Shown piece after piece: positions 8,280 through 16,324 of a DNA stretch of 44,567 bases. The stretch is from an uncultured Pirellulaceae bacterium (GTDB lineage: Bacteria; Planctomycetota; Planctomycetia; Pirellulales; Pirellulaceae). Numbering within the stretch: the first letter of the stretch is position 1; each line of letters opens with the position of its first letter. A program made the translations under genes and the position numbers. The stretch is taken from assembly GCA_905480545.1 (NCBI GenBank), contig CAJQQR010000131.1:1-44567 (forward strand), written 5' to 3'. Below the pieces are notes generated by a model, which saw nothing but the letters and a program-made list of their open reading frames with translations, ran no database searches and was not told the origin of the DNA.

Positions 8280-10676
8280 TCATTCGTTTCCTTGAAGTAG
8301 CCCCTCGATGCAAAATCGAACGGTGGTCAAATGTCGTTGAAGTTTCTGAAAGATCATGAAGATCAGGCCCAAACCAAAAAAACTGGTTCCAGCCAAAATG
8401 GCGAGTAAATTGCGATCGCTTTCAACTTGAGTCGTAACCATGAGAAGGATCGAAAACGTTGGAAGCAATGCTGCCAATGCCATGAAAAACCATGATCGAC
8501 CAATGAATTGGTCGATCATTCGAATATCTTCATGTTGGATTTGTTCTGTCTTAAAAGCGATAGGGTACCAAACGCGAATCGCCGTAAATGCCGTTAAGAA
8601 AAAGGGATAGACGGCCGCAATTAAACCGCAAAGAATCAATGAGGTGACAAAATGCAGCGAATCACTCCATGTCAAAGCGCTACCCGCAATGTTCATGGCG
8701 ACAGGATAGGCCAGACCTGCGAGAGTCCAAATCGAAATGGGAATAATGACACAGATCAGAGGAAGTCGGGTGATATGCCTTCTAAGTTCAAAAGCCGAAT
8801 TTGCTTCGCCTTGGCGATTTTCTTTACTGTTTAATCGTTTGATCCGAGTTCGCAACGTCCATCCTAAAAACATCAAAATCCCGATCCCGATTGGAAAGGC
8901 CGTTGCATTGATGATCAACTGGACTTGTTCAAAAATCGTCGCGACCGATTCGCCCTTCGGTTCGATGATGGATTTGAAATTGTAAAAGTAATTGAACACG
9001 GCGGCGCCCAGACTGGGTAACACTACGGCGGCGATCACAAAAGAAACAAGCCATCGTTTCATTAACCTGCTAAAGGTTGTTTCCGCTGGACGGAGTAAGT
9101 TTCGACTTCGCTGATCGGAAAGCAAACGCAGTTCTCCGGCTATGGCATTCGCTTTTTGACATCGGTTGTCCGGGTTCGGCTCTAACAGTTTCGCAAAAAG
9201 CCCTTTTAGATCGATGTCCCATAATTTTGCGTCTTCAGGAATATTCAGGTTGTCGAGGAACGCTTCTCGGTGTTCGACCAATTGCCTTAGCATCTGAGGA
9301 AAATCAGTATCTCGAACTTGGTCTTGATAGGGGCGCTGCCCAAAAAGCATTTCCCAGATGATTACGCCTAAACTAAAAATATCGGAGGACGCCGAAAGTG
9401 AATTTGGTTTTCGCGGATGGGTTGGGTCAAACGCTTCAAGCTGCTCGGGGGACATGTAGGCCAGGCTTCCACCAAAAAATGACTCCGCGGTGGAGCCTTC
9501 GACATCTTCACAAAAACTGACGTTAAAGTCGACAATTTGGGGAACGCCTTCGGTGGTCAGCAATACGTTCGCTGGCTTCAAATCACGATGTAGCACTTGG
9601 TTTTTGTGCGCATATGCCAATCCCTCGCCAATTTGAGATCCGATCCAAAAGACAACTTCAAACCATTTCATGCTGAGCAGGCGATGCCGGGTGCGGGAGT
9701 CCAGCGGCGCATCCTGTCCGGTCTTGGACGCACGTTCATCAATCACAGAAAGCAGGAATTCACCCGTTCGATCAACCAAAGAAAGTTCTTTTGATTGCGT
9801 AATGATATCGTGCAAGCTGCCACCGGCGACGAATTTCATATATAGCAAACGACAGGGCGGATCCAAGATATCTCGGACGTCAAAAACGCGAACTATGTTT
9901 TTACAATCAAGTTGCGCTAGGGTCTTGGGTTCGTCCCCTCGGTCGGATGAAATCTTAAGCGCAACAAGTCGTTGCATTGAAAACTGTCTTGCCAAGAACA
10001 CCGTTGCGAACGATCCCCTCCCTAACTCGATGAGCAATTCAAAATCATCGATGCGTGTTCCAGGCTTGATATTTCGTAATGAAATGGGTTTGCGAAGAAC
10101 GCGCGTTTGCGTTCGCGTTTTGCCTTTGGATTGATCTACATTGGGCGAAATTTGGTTATCGGTACTCAGCAATTTGAGGATCGTTTCTCGTTGTGCTGGG
10201 AATCGATCCAGTAATTCCGCTGAATTAATGCTTCGATGGTGGCGTTTGCAAAGATCCACCTCCTCAAATAGTAACTCCTCGTTGACCTTACCGTCGTGAA
10301 TTAGCTCTGGGAACTCGGTCGAGTAGTCGTGCACCGATTTAAATGGTTGAAAGTGCTCAAATCGCAATTCCATGTCAACTTTGATTAATTCAATGAGCGA
10401 CAATTGGCGTAAGGGCAGGGGGGATTTCGGTAAAAATCCGTTAATGTCGGGCAATTCTGGTTGATCGTGTCCCGTCTTGGGATCCGATTTGATATCTGGG
10501 GCGGCGTTCGAATTGACCGTCGTCAGGCCATCGGAGCAGAAGCTCGCTGATTTCTGCTCCCACGCCTGATAGAATCTACGGAGATACTCTGCGATCAAAT
10601 CCCACAATTGTTCCGTGTTTTGAATCGAGACGGTATCGATTGATTTTTCGTTCGATAATTCTTCGTTTTTATTCAC
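8280..10676 (-). CDS. Membrane-anchored Ser/Thr protein kinase (planctomycete type)
   Basis: A 798-residue kinase. An N-terminal region (residues about 105-170) resembles the YSTEFPEL / LLDRFPAQRE segments that precede many planctomycete kinases. The kinase domain runs from about 211 to 520: the Gly loop is GRGSFATV (219-226), Lys241 is in VALKI, the catalytic loop is HRDLKPAN (363-370), the metal motif reads DFN instead of DFG (383-385), and AYMSPEQ (406-412) is the APE-like segment. The C-terminal third has about six hydrophobic segments (roughly 541-563, 589-607, 638-658, 675-700, 728-748, 757-778), so the kinase domain should be cytoplasmic. The start is GTG at 10676. It is divergent from an ECF sigma factor gene 108 bases away, a pairing known in planctomycetes, which suggests the kinase acts on or with that sigma factor. 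Confidence 0.92.
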   Translation of the reverse strand: MNKNEELSNEKSIDTVSIQNTEQLWDLIAEYLRRFYQAWEQKSASFCSDGLTTVNSNAAPDIKSDPKTGHDQPELPDINGFLPKSPLPLRQLSLIELIKVDMELRFEHFQPFKSVHDYSTEFPELIHDGKVNEELLFEEVDLCKRHHRSINSAELLDRFPAQRETILKLLSTDNQISPNVDQSKGKTRTQTRVLRKPISLRNIKPGTRIDDFELLIELGRGSFATVFLARQFSMQRLVALKISSDRGDEPKTLAQLDCKNIVRVFDVRDILDPPCRLLYMKFVAGGSLHDIITQSKELSLVDRTGEFLLSVIDERASKTGQDAPLDSRTRHRLLSMKWFEVVFWIGSQIGEGLAYAHKNQVLHRDLKPANVLLTTEGVPQIVDFNVSFCEDVEGSTAESFFGGSLAYMSPEQLEAFDPTHPRKPNSLSASSDIFSLGVIIWEMLFGQRPYQDQVRDTDFPQMLRQLVEHREAFLDNLNIPEDAKLWDIDLKGLFAKLLEPNPDNRCQKANAIAGELRLLSDQRSRNLLRPAETTFSRLMKRWLVSFVIAAVVLPSLGAAVFNYFYNFKSIIEPKGESVATIFEQVQLIINATAFPIGIGILMFLGWTLRTRIKRLNSKENRQGEANSAFELRRHITRLPLICVIIPISIWTLAGLAYPVAMNIAGSALTWSDSLHFVTSLILCGLIAAVYPFFLTAFTAIRVWYPIAFKTEQIQHEDIRMIDQFIGRSWFFMALAALLPTFSILLMVTTQVESDRNLLAILAGTSFFGLGLIFMIFQKLQRHLTTVRFCIEGLLQGNE

Positions 10677-10717
10677 GGTATACGAAATTTGCGGAATCTA
10701 ATTGGAGTTGTGGGTTA

Positions 10718-10731
10718 CGGTAACTTTACCG
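10718..10731. promoter_or_regulatory. Palindrome in the kinase / sigma-factor divergent promoter region
   Basis: A perfect inverted repeat CGGTAA-CT-TTACCG sits between the two divergent genes, and the half-site GGTAAC recurs at 10741-10746. It is well placed to be an operator or part of an autoregulated promoter. No sigma-70 boxes are convincing here. Confidence 0.35.
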
Positions 10732-10784
10732 AGAAGAGTTGGTAACGGTTGATGGTTTTGAAAAAAACTTTGTGAGTATAGGTT

Positions 10785-11399
10785 ATGAATGAGGAAACGA
10801 TTTCTTATGCAGATCGAATCCATTCTGGTGAAACGGATGCTTTATTCGAGTATATCGAAAATCGGCGCCCTCAGTTAATCGCATTTATCAACCGAAATAT
10901 GGGTGACCGGCTACGGACGAAAATCGAGCCCGAAGACGTTTTGCAGGAAGCGGCATTGAGTTGCCTGAAATCGTTTGGGGAAATTGACTTTAGTAAGATT
11001 GATATGTTTAGCTGGATTTGCCAGCAATGTCAGCGACGAATTGTTGACAGTCATCGACATTTCTTTGATGCAAAAAAACGTGACGCGGGAAAAGAAATCG
11101 CTTTAAGCGGCGGAAGTGGGGGAGAAGAGGGAGATCTTGGCTTTGAGGGGTTAATCGCAGCGAGTATCACGACACCCAGTGCTGCATTTTCAAAACAGCA
11201 GAAGGAATTTCAAATGCAGCACTGGATAGCGGGTGTCTCGGAAGATGCGCAGACCGTTTTGAAATTGCGATTCGTTGATGGACTAGCCACAAAAGAAATT
11301 GCGAAGAAAATGGAGAAGTCCGATGCGGCGGTTCGAGTGCTTTTGACTCGTACGGTGAAGAAACTGAAGGACGCAGTAGGACTAGACTATCTCTCGTGA
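10785..11399 (+). CDS. ECF-type RNA polymerase sigma factor
   Basis: A 204-residue sigma-70 family protein of the extracytoplasmic-function type. Region 2 is seen in TKIEPEDVLQEAALSCLKSF and FSWICQQCQRRIVDSHR (about residues 45-95). Region 4 is the C-terminal helix-turn-helix (VLKLRFVDGLATKEIAKKM, then AAVRVLLTRTVKKLK). Between them is a Gly/Glu-rich linker (SGGSGGEEGD). No anti-sigma gene adjoins; the divergent neighbour is a membrane kinase, fitting the kinase-linked ECF groups described in Planctomycetes. It likely activates its own promoter or a small regulon. Start ATG at 10785; no strong ribosome site is visible. Confidence 0.9.
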   Translation: MNEETISYADRIHSGETDALFEYIENRRPQLIAFINRNMGDRLRTKIEPEDVLQEAALSCLKSFGEIDFSKIDMFSWICQQCQRRIVDSHRHFFDAKKRDAGKEIALSGGSGGEEGDLGFEGLIAASITTPSAAFSKQQKEFQMQHWIAGVSEDAQTVLKLRFVDGLATKEIAKKMEKSDAAVRVLLTRTVKKLKDAVGLDYLS

Positions 11400-11499
11400 T
11401 TCAGAAACGCTAAATGAACAGTCTTTTCGCCACCCCACCAAAACTTCTTGGTGGGCCTATTGAAACGTTAGATTTTCAACGATTGGACATTGAATCTTA

Positions 11500-12444
11500 A
11501 TGTCAAAGTCCAATGATCGGGATTTAAGTGGCTGGTTAAATGCCATTGTTGCGTTCGGTTGGTGGGGATTCATTTTTCCGAGTCTTGTACTGACCATGAC
11601 TTTCACCGCGGAGCGAAGTACCGGCGGAAAATTCGATTGGTCAAATATCGGCGTCCAATGGAGTTTGGAGGTCCTCGCGAGTCGGATCTTCTGGTGCGTT
11701 TTATTCTGCTTTTTGTTGCTCTGGATCAACGGTCGACTCGGAGACTTCTTTGCTGTTTTTAGATCAAAATCGACTTTGGTTTGGTTTGCAATCACATCCG
11801 CTCTGATTTTCATAAATTGGCTAGTGTTCGTGATTGCTGCGGCGACCGATCGATTGCATCAGGCGAGCCTCGGGTATTACATGGGGCCGATATTCAATGT
11901 TGTGCTCGGGTATTTGTTTCTGGGAGAGCGGTTGAAATCGCTTCAGGTCGTTGCGGTTTTGTTCACATGTACGGGGATTGGTTGGTTGATTTTTAGCCAG
12001 GCAGAATTTCCCTGGATTTCGATTTGCCTCGCATCCAGCTTTGGTATCTATGGGTTGTTTAGAAAAAAAATTCCCGTGGACGCCATCGTGGGCTTAACCT
12101 TCGAAACGCTTTATTGCATCCCAATCGCGTTGGGAATCGTGATTTATTTCGGTTCCACTCAGGGCGGCTTGATTTTTGCGAACGCGGATCTTTCGACAAA
12201 TTTTTTAATGTTTCTGGCAGGTCCGGCGACAGCGGTACCGTTAATCTGTTTTGCCGTTGCGGCAAAGAAACTGCGGTTAATCACTCTTGGATTCATTCAG
12301 TTTCTTGCACCAACTGGACAGATATTATTGGCGAGATTTGCAAACCAAGAGTTGATTGGATTGGAAAAGTTGGTCGGATATGGATTCATTTGGACTGCGG
12401 TTTTGATCTACTTGGTCGAGTTGGGAACGCGAAAGAGTTCATAA
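11500..12444 (+). CDS. RarD-like EamA-family permease
   Basis: A 314-residue integral membrane protein with about ten hydrophobic segments, of the drug/metabolite transporter superfamily. It is close to RarD in architecture: GWWGFIFP near the N-terminus, SRIFWCVLFC, then FINWLVFVIAAATDRLHQASLGYYMGPIFNVVLGYLFLGERL, which matches the RarD core (NW...ASLGYF..P..NV.LG..FLGER). The second half repeats the fold and ends near AVLIYLVEL. The substrate is unknown. ATG at 11500 follows a weak ribosome site. It lies alone between the sigma factor and gltA, with about 100 and 165 bases on either side. Confidence 0.85.
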   Translation: MSKSNDRDLSGWLNAIVAFGWWGFIFPSLVLTMTFTAERSTGGKFDWSNIGVQWSLEVLASRIFWCVLFCFLLLWINGRLGDFFAVFRSKSTLVWFAITSALIFINWLVFVIAAATDRLHQASLGYYMGPIFNVVLGYLFLGERLKSLQVVAVLFTCTGIGWLIFSQAEFPWISICLASSFGIYGLFRKKIPVDAIVGLTFETLYCIPIALGIVIYFGSTQGGLIFANADLSTNFLMFLAGPATAVPLICFAVAAKKLRLITLGFIQFLAPTGQILLARFANQELIGLEKLVGYGFIWTAVLIYLVELGTRKSS

Positions 12445-12609
12445 CCTGCGGTTTTTTTGGAAAGAACAAGGCTGGTTCGAGGCATCTGAACAAGCAAGTT
12501 TTTTGGGAGTCGAAAATTTGGAATAATCATCAACGCGAAACAATCGTCCGCGAATTGTGAGAAGTCGCCGATACCTGTAAGATATTGCTTTTGTAAGCCA
12601 AGAAAATTG

Positions 12610-13929
12610 ATGCGAGCCAAAAACGTGAGTGACAGTTTAACGAAGAATGAATCTGCAAAGATTTCAATCGCCGATACCGAAATTGAGGTTTCGGTAATCG
12701 AAGGTAGTGAGAACGAAAAAGCGATTGACATTTCAAAGCTTCGGGCCCAGACCGGTTGTGTAACGATCGATGAAGGTTTCGTGAACACTGGTTCGACAAC
12801 GAGTTCGATCACTTTTTTGGACGGTGAAAAGGGGATTCTGCGTTATCGCGGTTACCCAATCGAAGATTTGGCCCAAAAGTGTGACTTTCTTGAGGTCAGC
12901 TACTTGCTGATTCATGGTGAGCTCCCCAATCAAGCTGAATTGGAGGTTTTTCGTGAATCGATCCGACATCACACGATGTTGCATGAAGACATGAGAGACT
13001 TTTACAAAGGGTTTCCACGAGATGCCCATCCAATGGCCATTTTGTCCTCGGTTGTTGGTGCGCTTTCAACTTTTTATCAGGATTCTCTTGATCCTAGTGA
13101 TCCCGATCAGGTCGAGGTTTCAATTCACCGTTTGTTGGCAAAGTTACCGACGATTGCCGCCTATAGCTACAAAAAGTCGTTTGGTCAGCCGTTGATTTAT
13201 CCGGACAACGATCTTAAATACTGCGAAAATTTCCTGCGGATGATGTTTGCTGTCCCCAGCGAGCCGTACGAAATTGATCCCGATTTTGTGACCGCACTTA
13301 ATATGTTGCTGATTGTTCATGCAGATCACGAACAGAATTGCAGCACATCGACCGTGCGAATGGTCGGATCATCCGATGCGAATTTGTTTGCATCCATTTC
13401 AGCAGGTATTTGTGCGTTGTGGGGACCGCTTCACGGTGGTGCGAACGAGGCGTGCGTCAACATGCTGACACAGATAATTGAAGATGACGGCGACGTCGAA
13501 AAGTACGTCGAAATGGCGAAGGACAAGACAAACGGATTCCGCTTAATGGGCTTTGGGCATCGTGTTTATAAGAATTTCGACCCACGTGCGACGATCATCA
13601 AAGGGATGTGTGACAAGCTCTTGGACAAGATGGATATCGACGACCCATTGTTTGACGTTGCGAAGCGTTTGGAGCAGGTGGCATTAAACGACGATTACTT
13701 CGTGTCCCGCAAACTCTATCCTAACGTCGATTTCTATTCAGGCGTGATTTATCGCGCGATCGGTATTCCGGTTCAGATGTTTACCGTGCTCTTTGCCATT
13801 GGGCGTTTGCCGGGTTGGATTGCTCATTGGGCGGAAATGCACAAAAGCCCGACCAAGCGTATCTGTCGCCCTCGTCAAATCTACACGGGTGAAACCAAAC
13901 GCGATTTTGTGGCGATAGACAATCGCTAG
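12610..13929 (+). CDS. gltA: Citrate synthase
   Basis: A 439-residue type I (hexameric, gram-negative type) citrate synthase condensing acetyl-CoA with oxaloacetate at the entry of the TCA cycle. The catalytic triad is visible as His275 in PLHGGANEA, His317 in GFGHRVYKNFDPRA and Asp374 in YPNVDFYSG. The N-terminal beta region (TIDEGFVNTGSTTSSITFLDG) and the LRYRGYPIEDLA segment are typical. A TTG one codon before the ATG extends the frame to 12607; I prefer ATG at 12610. The end of the gene is repeated in a short tandem duplication that includes the stop codon. Confidence 0.97.
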   Translation: MRAKNVSDSLTKNESAKISIADTEIEVSVIEGSENEKAIDISKLRAQTGCVTIDEGFVNTGSTTSSITFLDGEKGILRYRGYPIEDLAQKCDFLEVSYLLIHGELPNQAELEVFRESIRHHTMLHEDMRDFYKGFPRDAHPMAILSSVVGALSTFYQDSLDPSDPDQVEVSIHRLLAKLPTIAAYSYKKSFGQPLIYPDNDLKYCENFLRMMFAVPSEPYEIDPDFVTALNMLLIVHADHEQNCSTSTVRMVGSSDANLFASISAGICALWGPLHGGANEACVNMLTQIIEDDGDVEKYVEMAKDKTNGFRLMGFGHRVYKNFDPRATIIKGMCDKLLDKMDIDDPLFDVAKRLEQVALNDDYFVSRKLYPNVDFYSGVIYRAIGIPVQMFTVLFAIGRLPGWIAHWAEMHKSPTKRICRPRQIYTGETKRDFVAIDNR

Positions 13930-13971
13930 AGGCCACCGTCGCTAGGGCCCACCGTCGCTAGGGACCGTGAG
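13924..13971. repeat. 16-bp tandem duplication spanning the gltA stop codon
   Basis: Units CGCTAGAGGCCACCGT (13924-13939) and CGCTAGGGCCCACCGT (13940-13955) are followed by a partial third (CGCTAGGGACCGTG, from 13956). CGC TAG in the first unit is the last codon and stop of gltA. Two mismatches separate the full copies. Confidence 0.8.
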
Positions 13972-14066
13972 TTGTCGATTCTGACAACGTTCTGGCGGCC
14001 GATGGGGCGGGTTGGTTAACAGCGAAACGTTTCATAAAAACGTTTTCAACTGGGTTTTGAGAAAAT

Positions 14067-14101
14067 AAAAAAGCCTCATCAAATTGATGAGGCTTTTTTT
14101 G
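14067..14101. terminator. Bidirectional intrinsic terminator between gltA and the Cys-rich gene
   Basis: The stem AAGCCTCATCAA / TTGATGAGGCTT is flanked by an A-run on the left and a T-run on the right, so it can end transcription from gltA (plus) and from the convergent Cys-rich gene (minus). Confidence 0.85.
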
Positions 14102-14148
14102 TTTTGTGCGAATCTTGGATTAAGACTCACGTACTACAAAACCAATTT

Positions 14149-14550
14149 TTAGGTGGTTGGTTTTGGAGCTTCTTTGGTAGCTTCTGGTGCTGGTGGAACG
14201 ATTTTTTCGTCCATTGCAGCTGGTGCTGGAGTAGCTTCGCAACCAGCACAACCGGTTGTCGATGCGCCACATGCTGAGCCGCTGTCGCAGCAATTGTTTT
14301 TCTTTGAAAACATGCGAGCTAGAAGACCGGGCTTCTTGCAAGGGTCGCAGCAAGTTGGAGCTGGTGTTTCGCAGCAAGTTGGAGCTGGCGTTTCGCAGCA
14401 AGTTTTTGCGGGTGCACATGCTTTTTTGGCTGCCATTTTGCAGCGAAGTCGGCTGAACAACTGAGCTTCAGCGGTGTCAGCACCGAAAGATAGAACAATT
14501 GCAAAGACTAGAGTAAGACAGGCAGCGCCCGTGGCGAAAGATCGTTTCAT
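14149..14550 (-). CDS. Secreted Cys-rich CCETPAPT-repeat protein
   Basis: From ATG at 14550 the product is 133 residues with a clear signal peptide (MKRSFATGAACLTLVFAIVL, cleavage probably after AEA near residue 29). A GGAG motif 8 bases before this ATG supports it over the longer open frame starting at 14601. The mature part has Cys pairs: CC at 51-52, then ETPAPTCC twice (53-60, 61-68), CDPC nearby, then NNCCDSGSAC and GCAGC. The tail is Pro/Glu/Lys-rich. The repeats suggest a metal-binding or disulfide-linked envelope protein; similar small Cys-pair proteins are known in planctomycetes, but I cannot assign a function. Two inverted repeats precede the gene. Confidence 0.8.
   Translation of the reverse strand: MKRSFATGAACLTLVFAIVLSFGADTAEAQLFSRLRCKMAAKKACAPAKTCCETPAPTCCETPAPTCCDPCKKPGLLARMFSKKNNCCDSGSACGASTTGCAGCEATPAPAAMDEKIVPPAPEATKEAPKPTT
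14347..14394. repeat. 24-bp tandem coding repeat in the Cys-rich gene
   Basis: Two 24-base units (14347-14370 and 14371-14394) differ at one base and encode ETPAPTCC twice; a third unit starts at 14395 and diverges after about 10 bases. Nearly identical DNA suggests recent duplication. Confidence 0.85.
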
Positions 14551-14583
14551 TTGATATCTCCAATGAAAACGTGGGTCAAAAAA

Positions 14584-14653
14584 ACTGACGGCACGTAACA
14601 ATTTAGTCCGTCAGGGAACATTTGGCGTTAAGGTGGGAGTTTGGGTCAAACTC
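14584..14653 (-). promoter_or_regulatory. Two inverted repeats upstream of the Cys-rich gene
   Basis: CTGACGG (14584-14590) pairs with CCGTCAG at about 14607-14613, and GAGTTTG-GGT-CAAACTC spans 14637-14653. Both lie 35-105 bases ahead of the ATG on the minus strand. The first could be a leader hairpin, the second an operator. Neither has a T-run. Confidence 0.35.
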
Positions 14654-14893
14654 TAACGACCAAACCTATGATTAAAATACTCCCGCTCGAAGTCATAAAC
14701 AAGGGCCCAAGTGGCTTCAAATGTGCCGCCGCATCGTTCATTTTGGAAGAATTGATTGGTTTTTGGTTCGGATGCCGTGATTTGCAACCGAAATTAGCTT
14801 TGCCGGTTGTCGTCAACGCAGCACGGTTTAGACTATTCTGTTTGAAAAATTTGACGGGCATCGAGGCCCGATCACGGAAATTGGAGAATCGAA

Positions 14894-16201
14894 TTGTCTG
14901 GCATTAGCGTAATTGGTCTCCAGTGGGGGGACGAGGCAAAAGGAAAGCTGGTCGATCTGCTGACGAAACGATCGGACATCGTGGTTCGGTATCAGGGCGG
15001 AGCCAATGCGGGGCACACGATTGTAGACGGTGACACAAAGTACGTCGTCCATCATCTTCCCAGCGGGATCCTCAATGGAGACGTAAAAAACGTGGTCTCA
15101 CCGGGGGTCGTTCTTAACCCCGGTACCTTGATTGAGGAGATCGATGCCGTAACGTCGCAGGGCATCGAAATTGGTGATCGCCTTCTGCTGAGCGAGCGAA
15201 CTCATGTCGTTTTTCCTTGGCATGTTGCTGAGGATATTGCATGGAACGAGGAGATCAAAGGTGAAAAGAACATCGGCACGACGTTGCGAGGAATCGGGCC
15301 TTGTTATCGCGACAAAGTCGGACGAACGTCGGCAATACAGCTTGGAGATCTCTACCGCGAGGACTTTCAAGCAAAAGTCGACTCGATTTGCCAACTAAAG
15401 AAAGTGTTATTGTCTGGATTCAAATGTGAAGTTGATCCAGCTTTGCTTGATCCCAAAAAAATCTTTGCTGATTACAGTGCGTTCGCGAGTCGTTTGAAGC
15501 CTTACGTCGGTGACTCGACGGATTTTTTGCTCGATTCGGTTGAAGCGAATCAACGGATCTTGTTTGAAGGCGCGCAGGGGTCTTTGCTTGACCTGGATCA
15601 CGGAACGTACCCGTTTGTGACAAGTAGTAACAGTTCAGGCGTTGGGATTTCCGCAGGTTCTGGAATACCGTCCAAGTGGATTGATCAAGTGATTGGGGTC
15701 GCAAAGTGTTATAGCACTCGTGTTGGCGGCGGTCCGTTTCCCACAGAACTCACGTGTGAAACGGCCGATCATATTCGTAAACTTGGTAACGAATACGGAA
15801 CGACGACTGGTCGACCAAGGCGTTGCGGCTGGTTCGATGCTGTGGCAGTTCGATACACTTCGAGACTGAGCGGTATCAGTGGGCTGGCGATGATGATGCT
15901 CGATGTATTGAGCGAATTGGATGAAATTAAGATATGTACCGCTTATGAATTAAACGGAAAAACGATCCGTTCATTCCCAAGCCACGCGGACGATCTAGCG
16001 AAAGTCAAACCAATCTACGAAACGCTGCCCGGTTGGAAATCCGACGTTACGTCGATTCAGAATTTTGACGAGTTGCCCGACGCTGCGAAAAACTACGTAA
16101 AAACAATTAGTGAATACGTCAATATTCCGATTGAAGTTGTTTCCGTAGGACCAGATCGCAAACAAACGATTCCTGTTGGCGAACTGCTCCGAAACTTATA
16201 A
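14894..16201 (+). CDS. purA: Adenylosuccinate synthetase
   Basis: A 435-residue enzyme joining IMP and aspartate with GTP to form adenylosuccinate in AMP synthesis. The start is TTG at 14894, seven bases after GGAG; no ATG is available near the conserved N-terminus, and the TTG start gives the normal family length. The P-loop reads WGDEAKGK (11-18), with Ala where GDEGKGK is usual; Asp13 is kept. VVRYQGGANAGHTIV, GTTLRGIGPCYRDK, LFEGAQGSLLDLDHGTYPFVTSS and TTGRPRRCGWFD are all present. It stands alone, with uppS beginning about 120 bases downstream. Confidence 0.96.
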   Translation: MSGISVIGLQWGDEAKGKLVDLLTKRSDIVVRYQGGANAGHTIVDGDTKYVVHHLPSGILNGDVKNVVSPGVVLNPGTLIEEIDAVTSQGIEIGDRLLLSERTHVVFPWHVAEDIAWNEEIKGEKNIGTTLRGIGPCYRDKVGRTSAIQLGDLYREDFQAKVDSICQLKKVLLSGFKCEVDPALLDPKKIFADYSAFASRLKPYVGDSTDFLLDSVEANQRILFEGAQGSLLDLDHGTYPFVTSSNSSGVGISAGSGIPSKWIDQVIGVAKCYSTRVGGGPFPTELTCETADHIRKLGNEYGTTTGRPRRCGWFDAVAVRYTSRLSGISGLAMMMLDVLSELDEIKICTAYELNGKTIRSFPSHADDLAKVKPIYETLPGWKSDVTSIQNFDELPDAAKNYVKTISEYVNIPIEVVSVGPDRKQTIPVGELLRNL

Positions 16202-16324
16202 TTTAGGAAAGTTGGAAATCTGTTTTCTATCCCACGGATATTGGCAGTTGGAACGACAGAATTAAAAACTCGCCCGCTTTTTACGTTCAGGCTCACTCTT
16301 TTTCCACTCTTCGGTTAGTTAGAA

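Noticed and set aside
12408..12812. Minus-strand ORF of 134 residues across the gltA 5' end
   Set aside because: It is the shadow of the citrate synthase and its upstream region; gltA has strong family evidence.
14646..14861. Short ORFs upstream of purA on both strands
   Set aside because: No ribosome site or protein-like composition; both strands give ORFs over the same bases.
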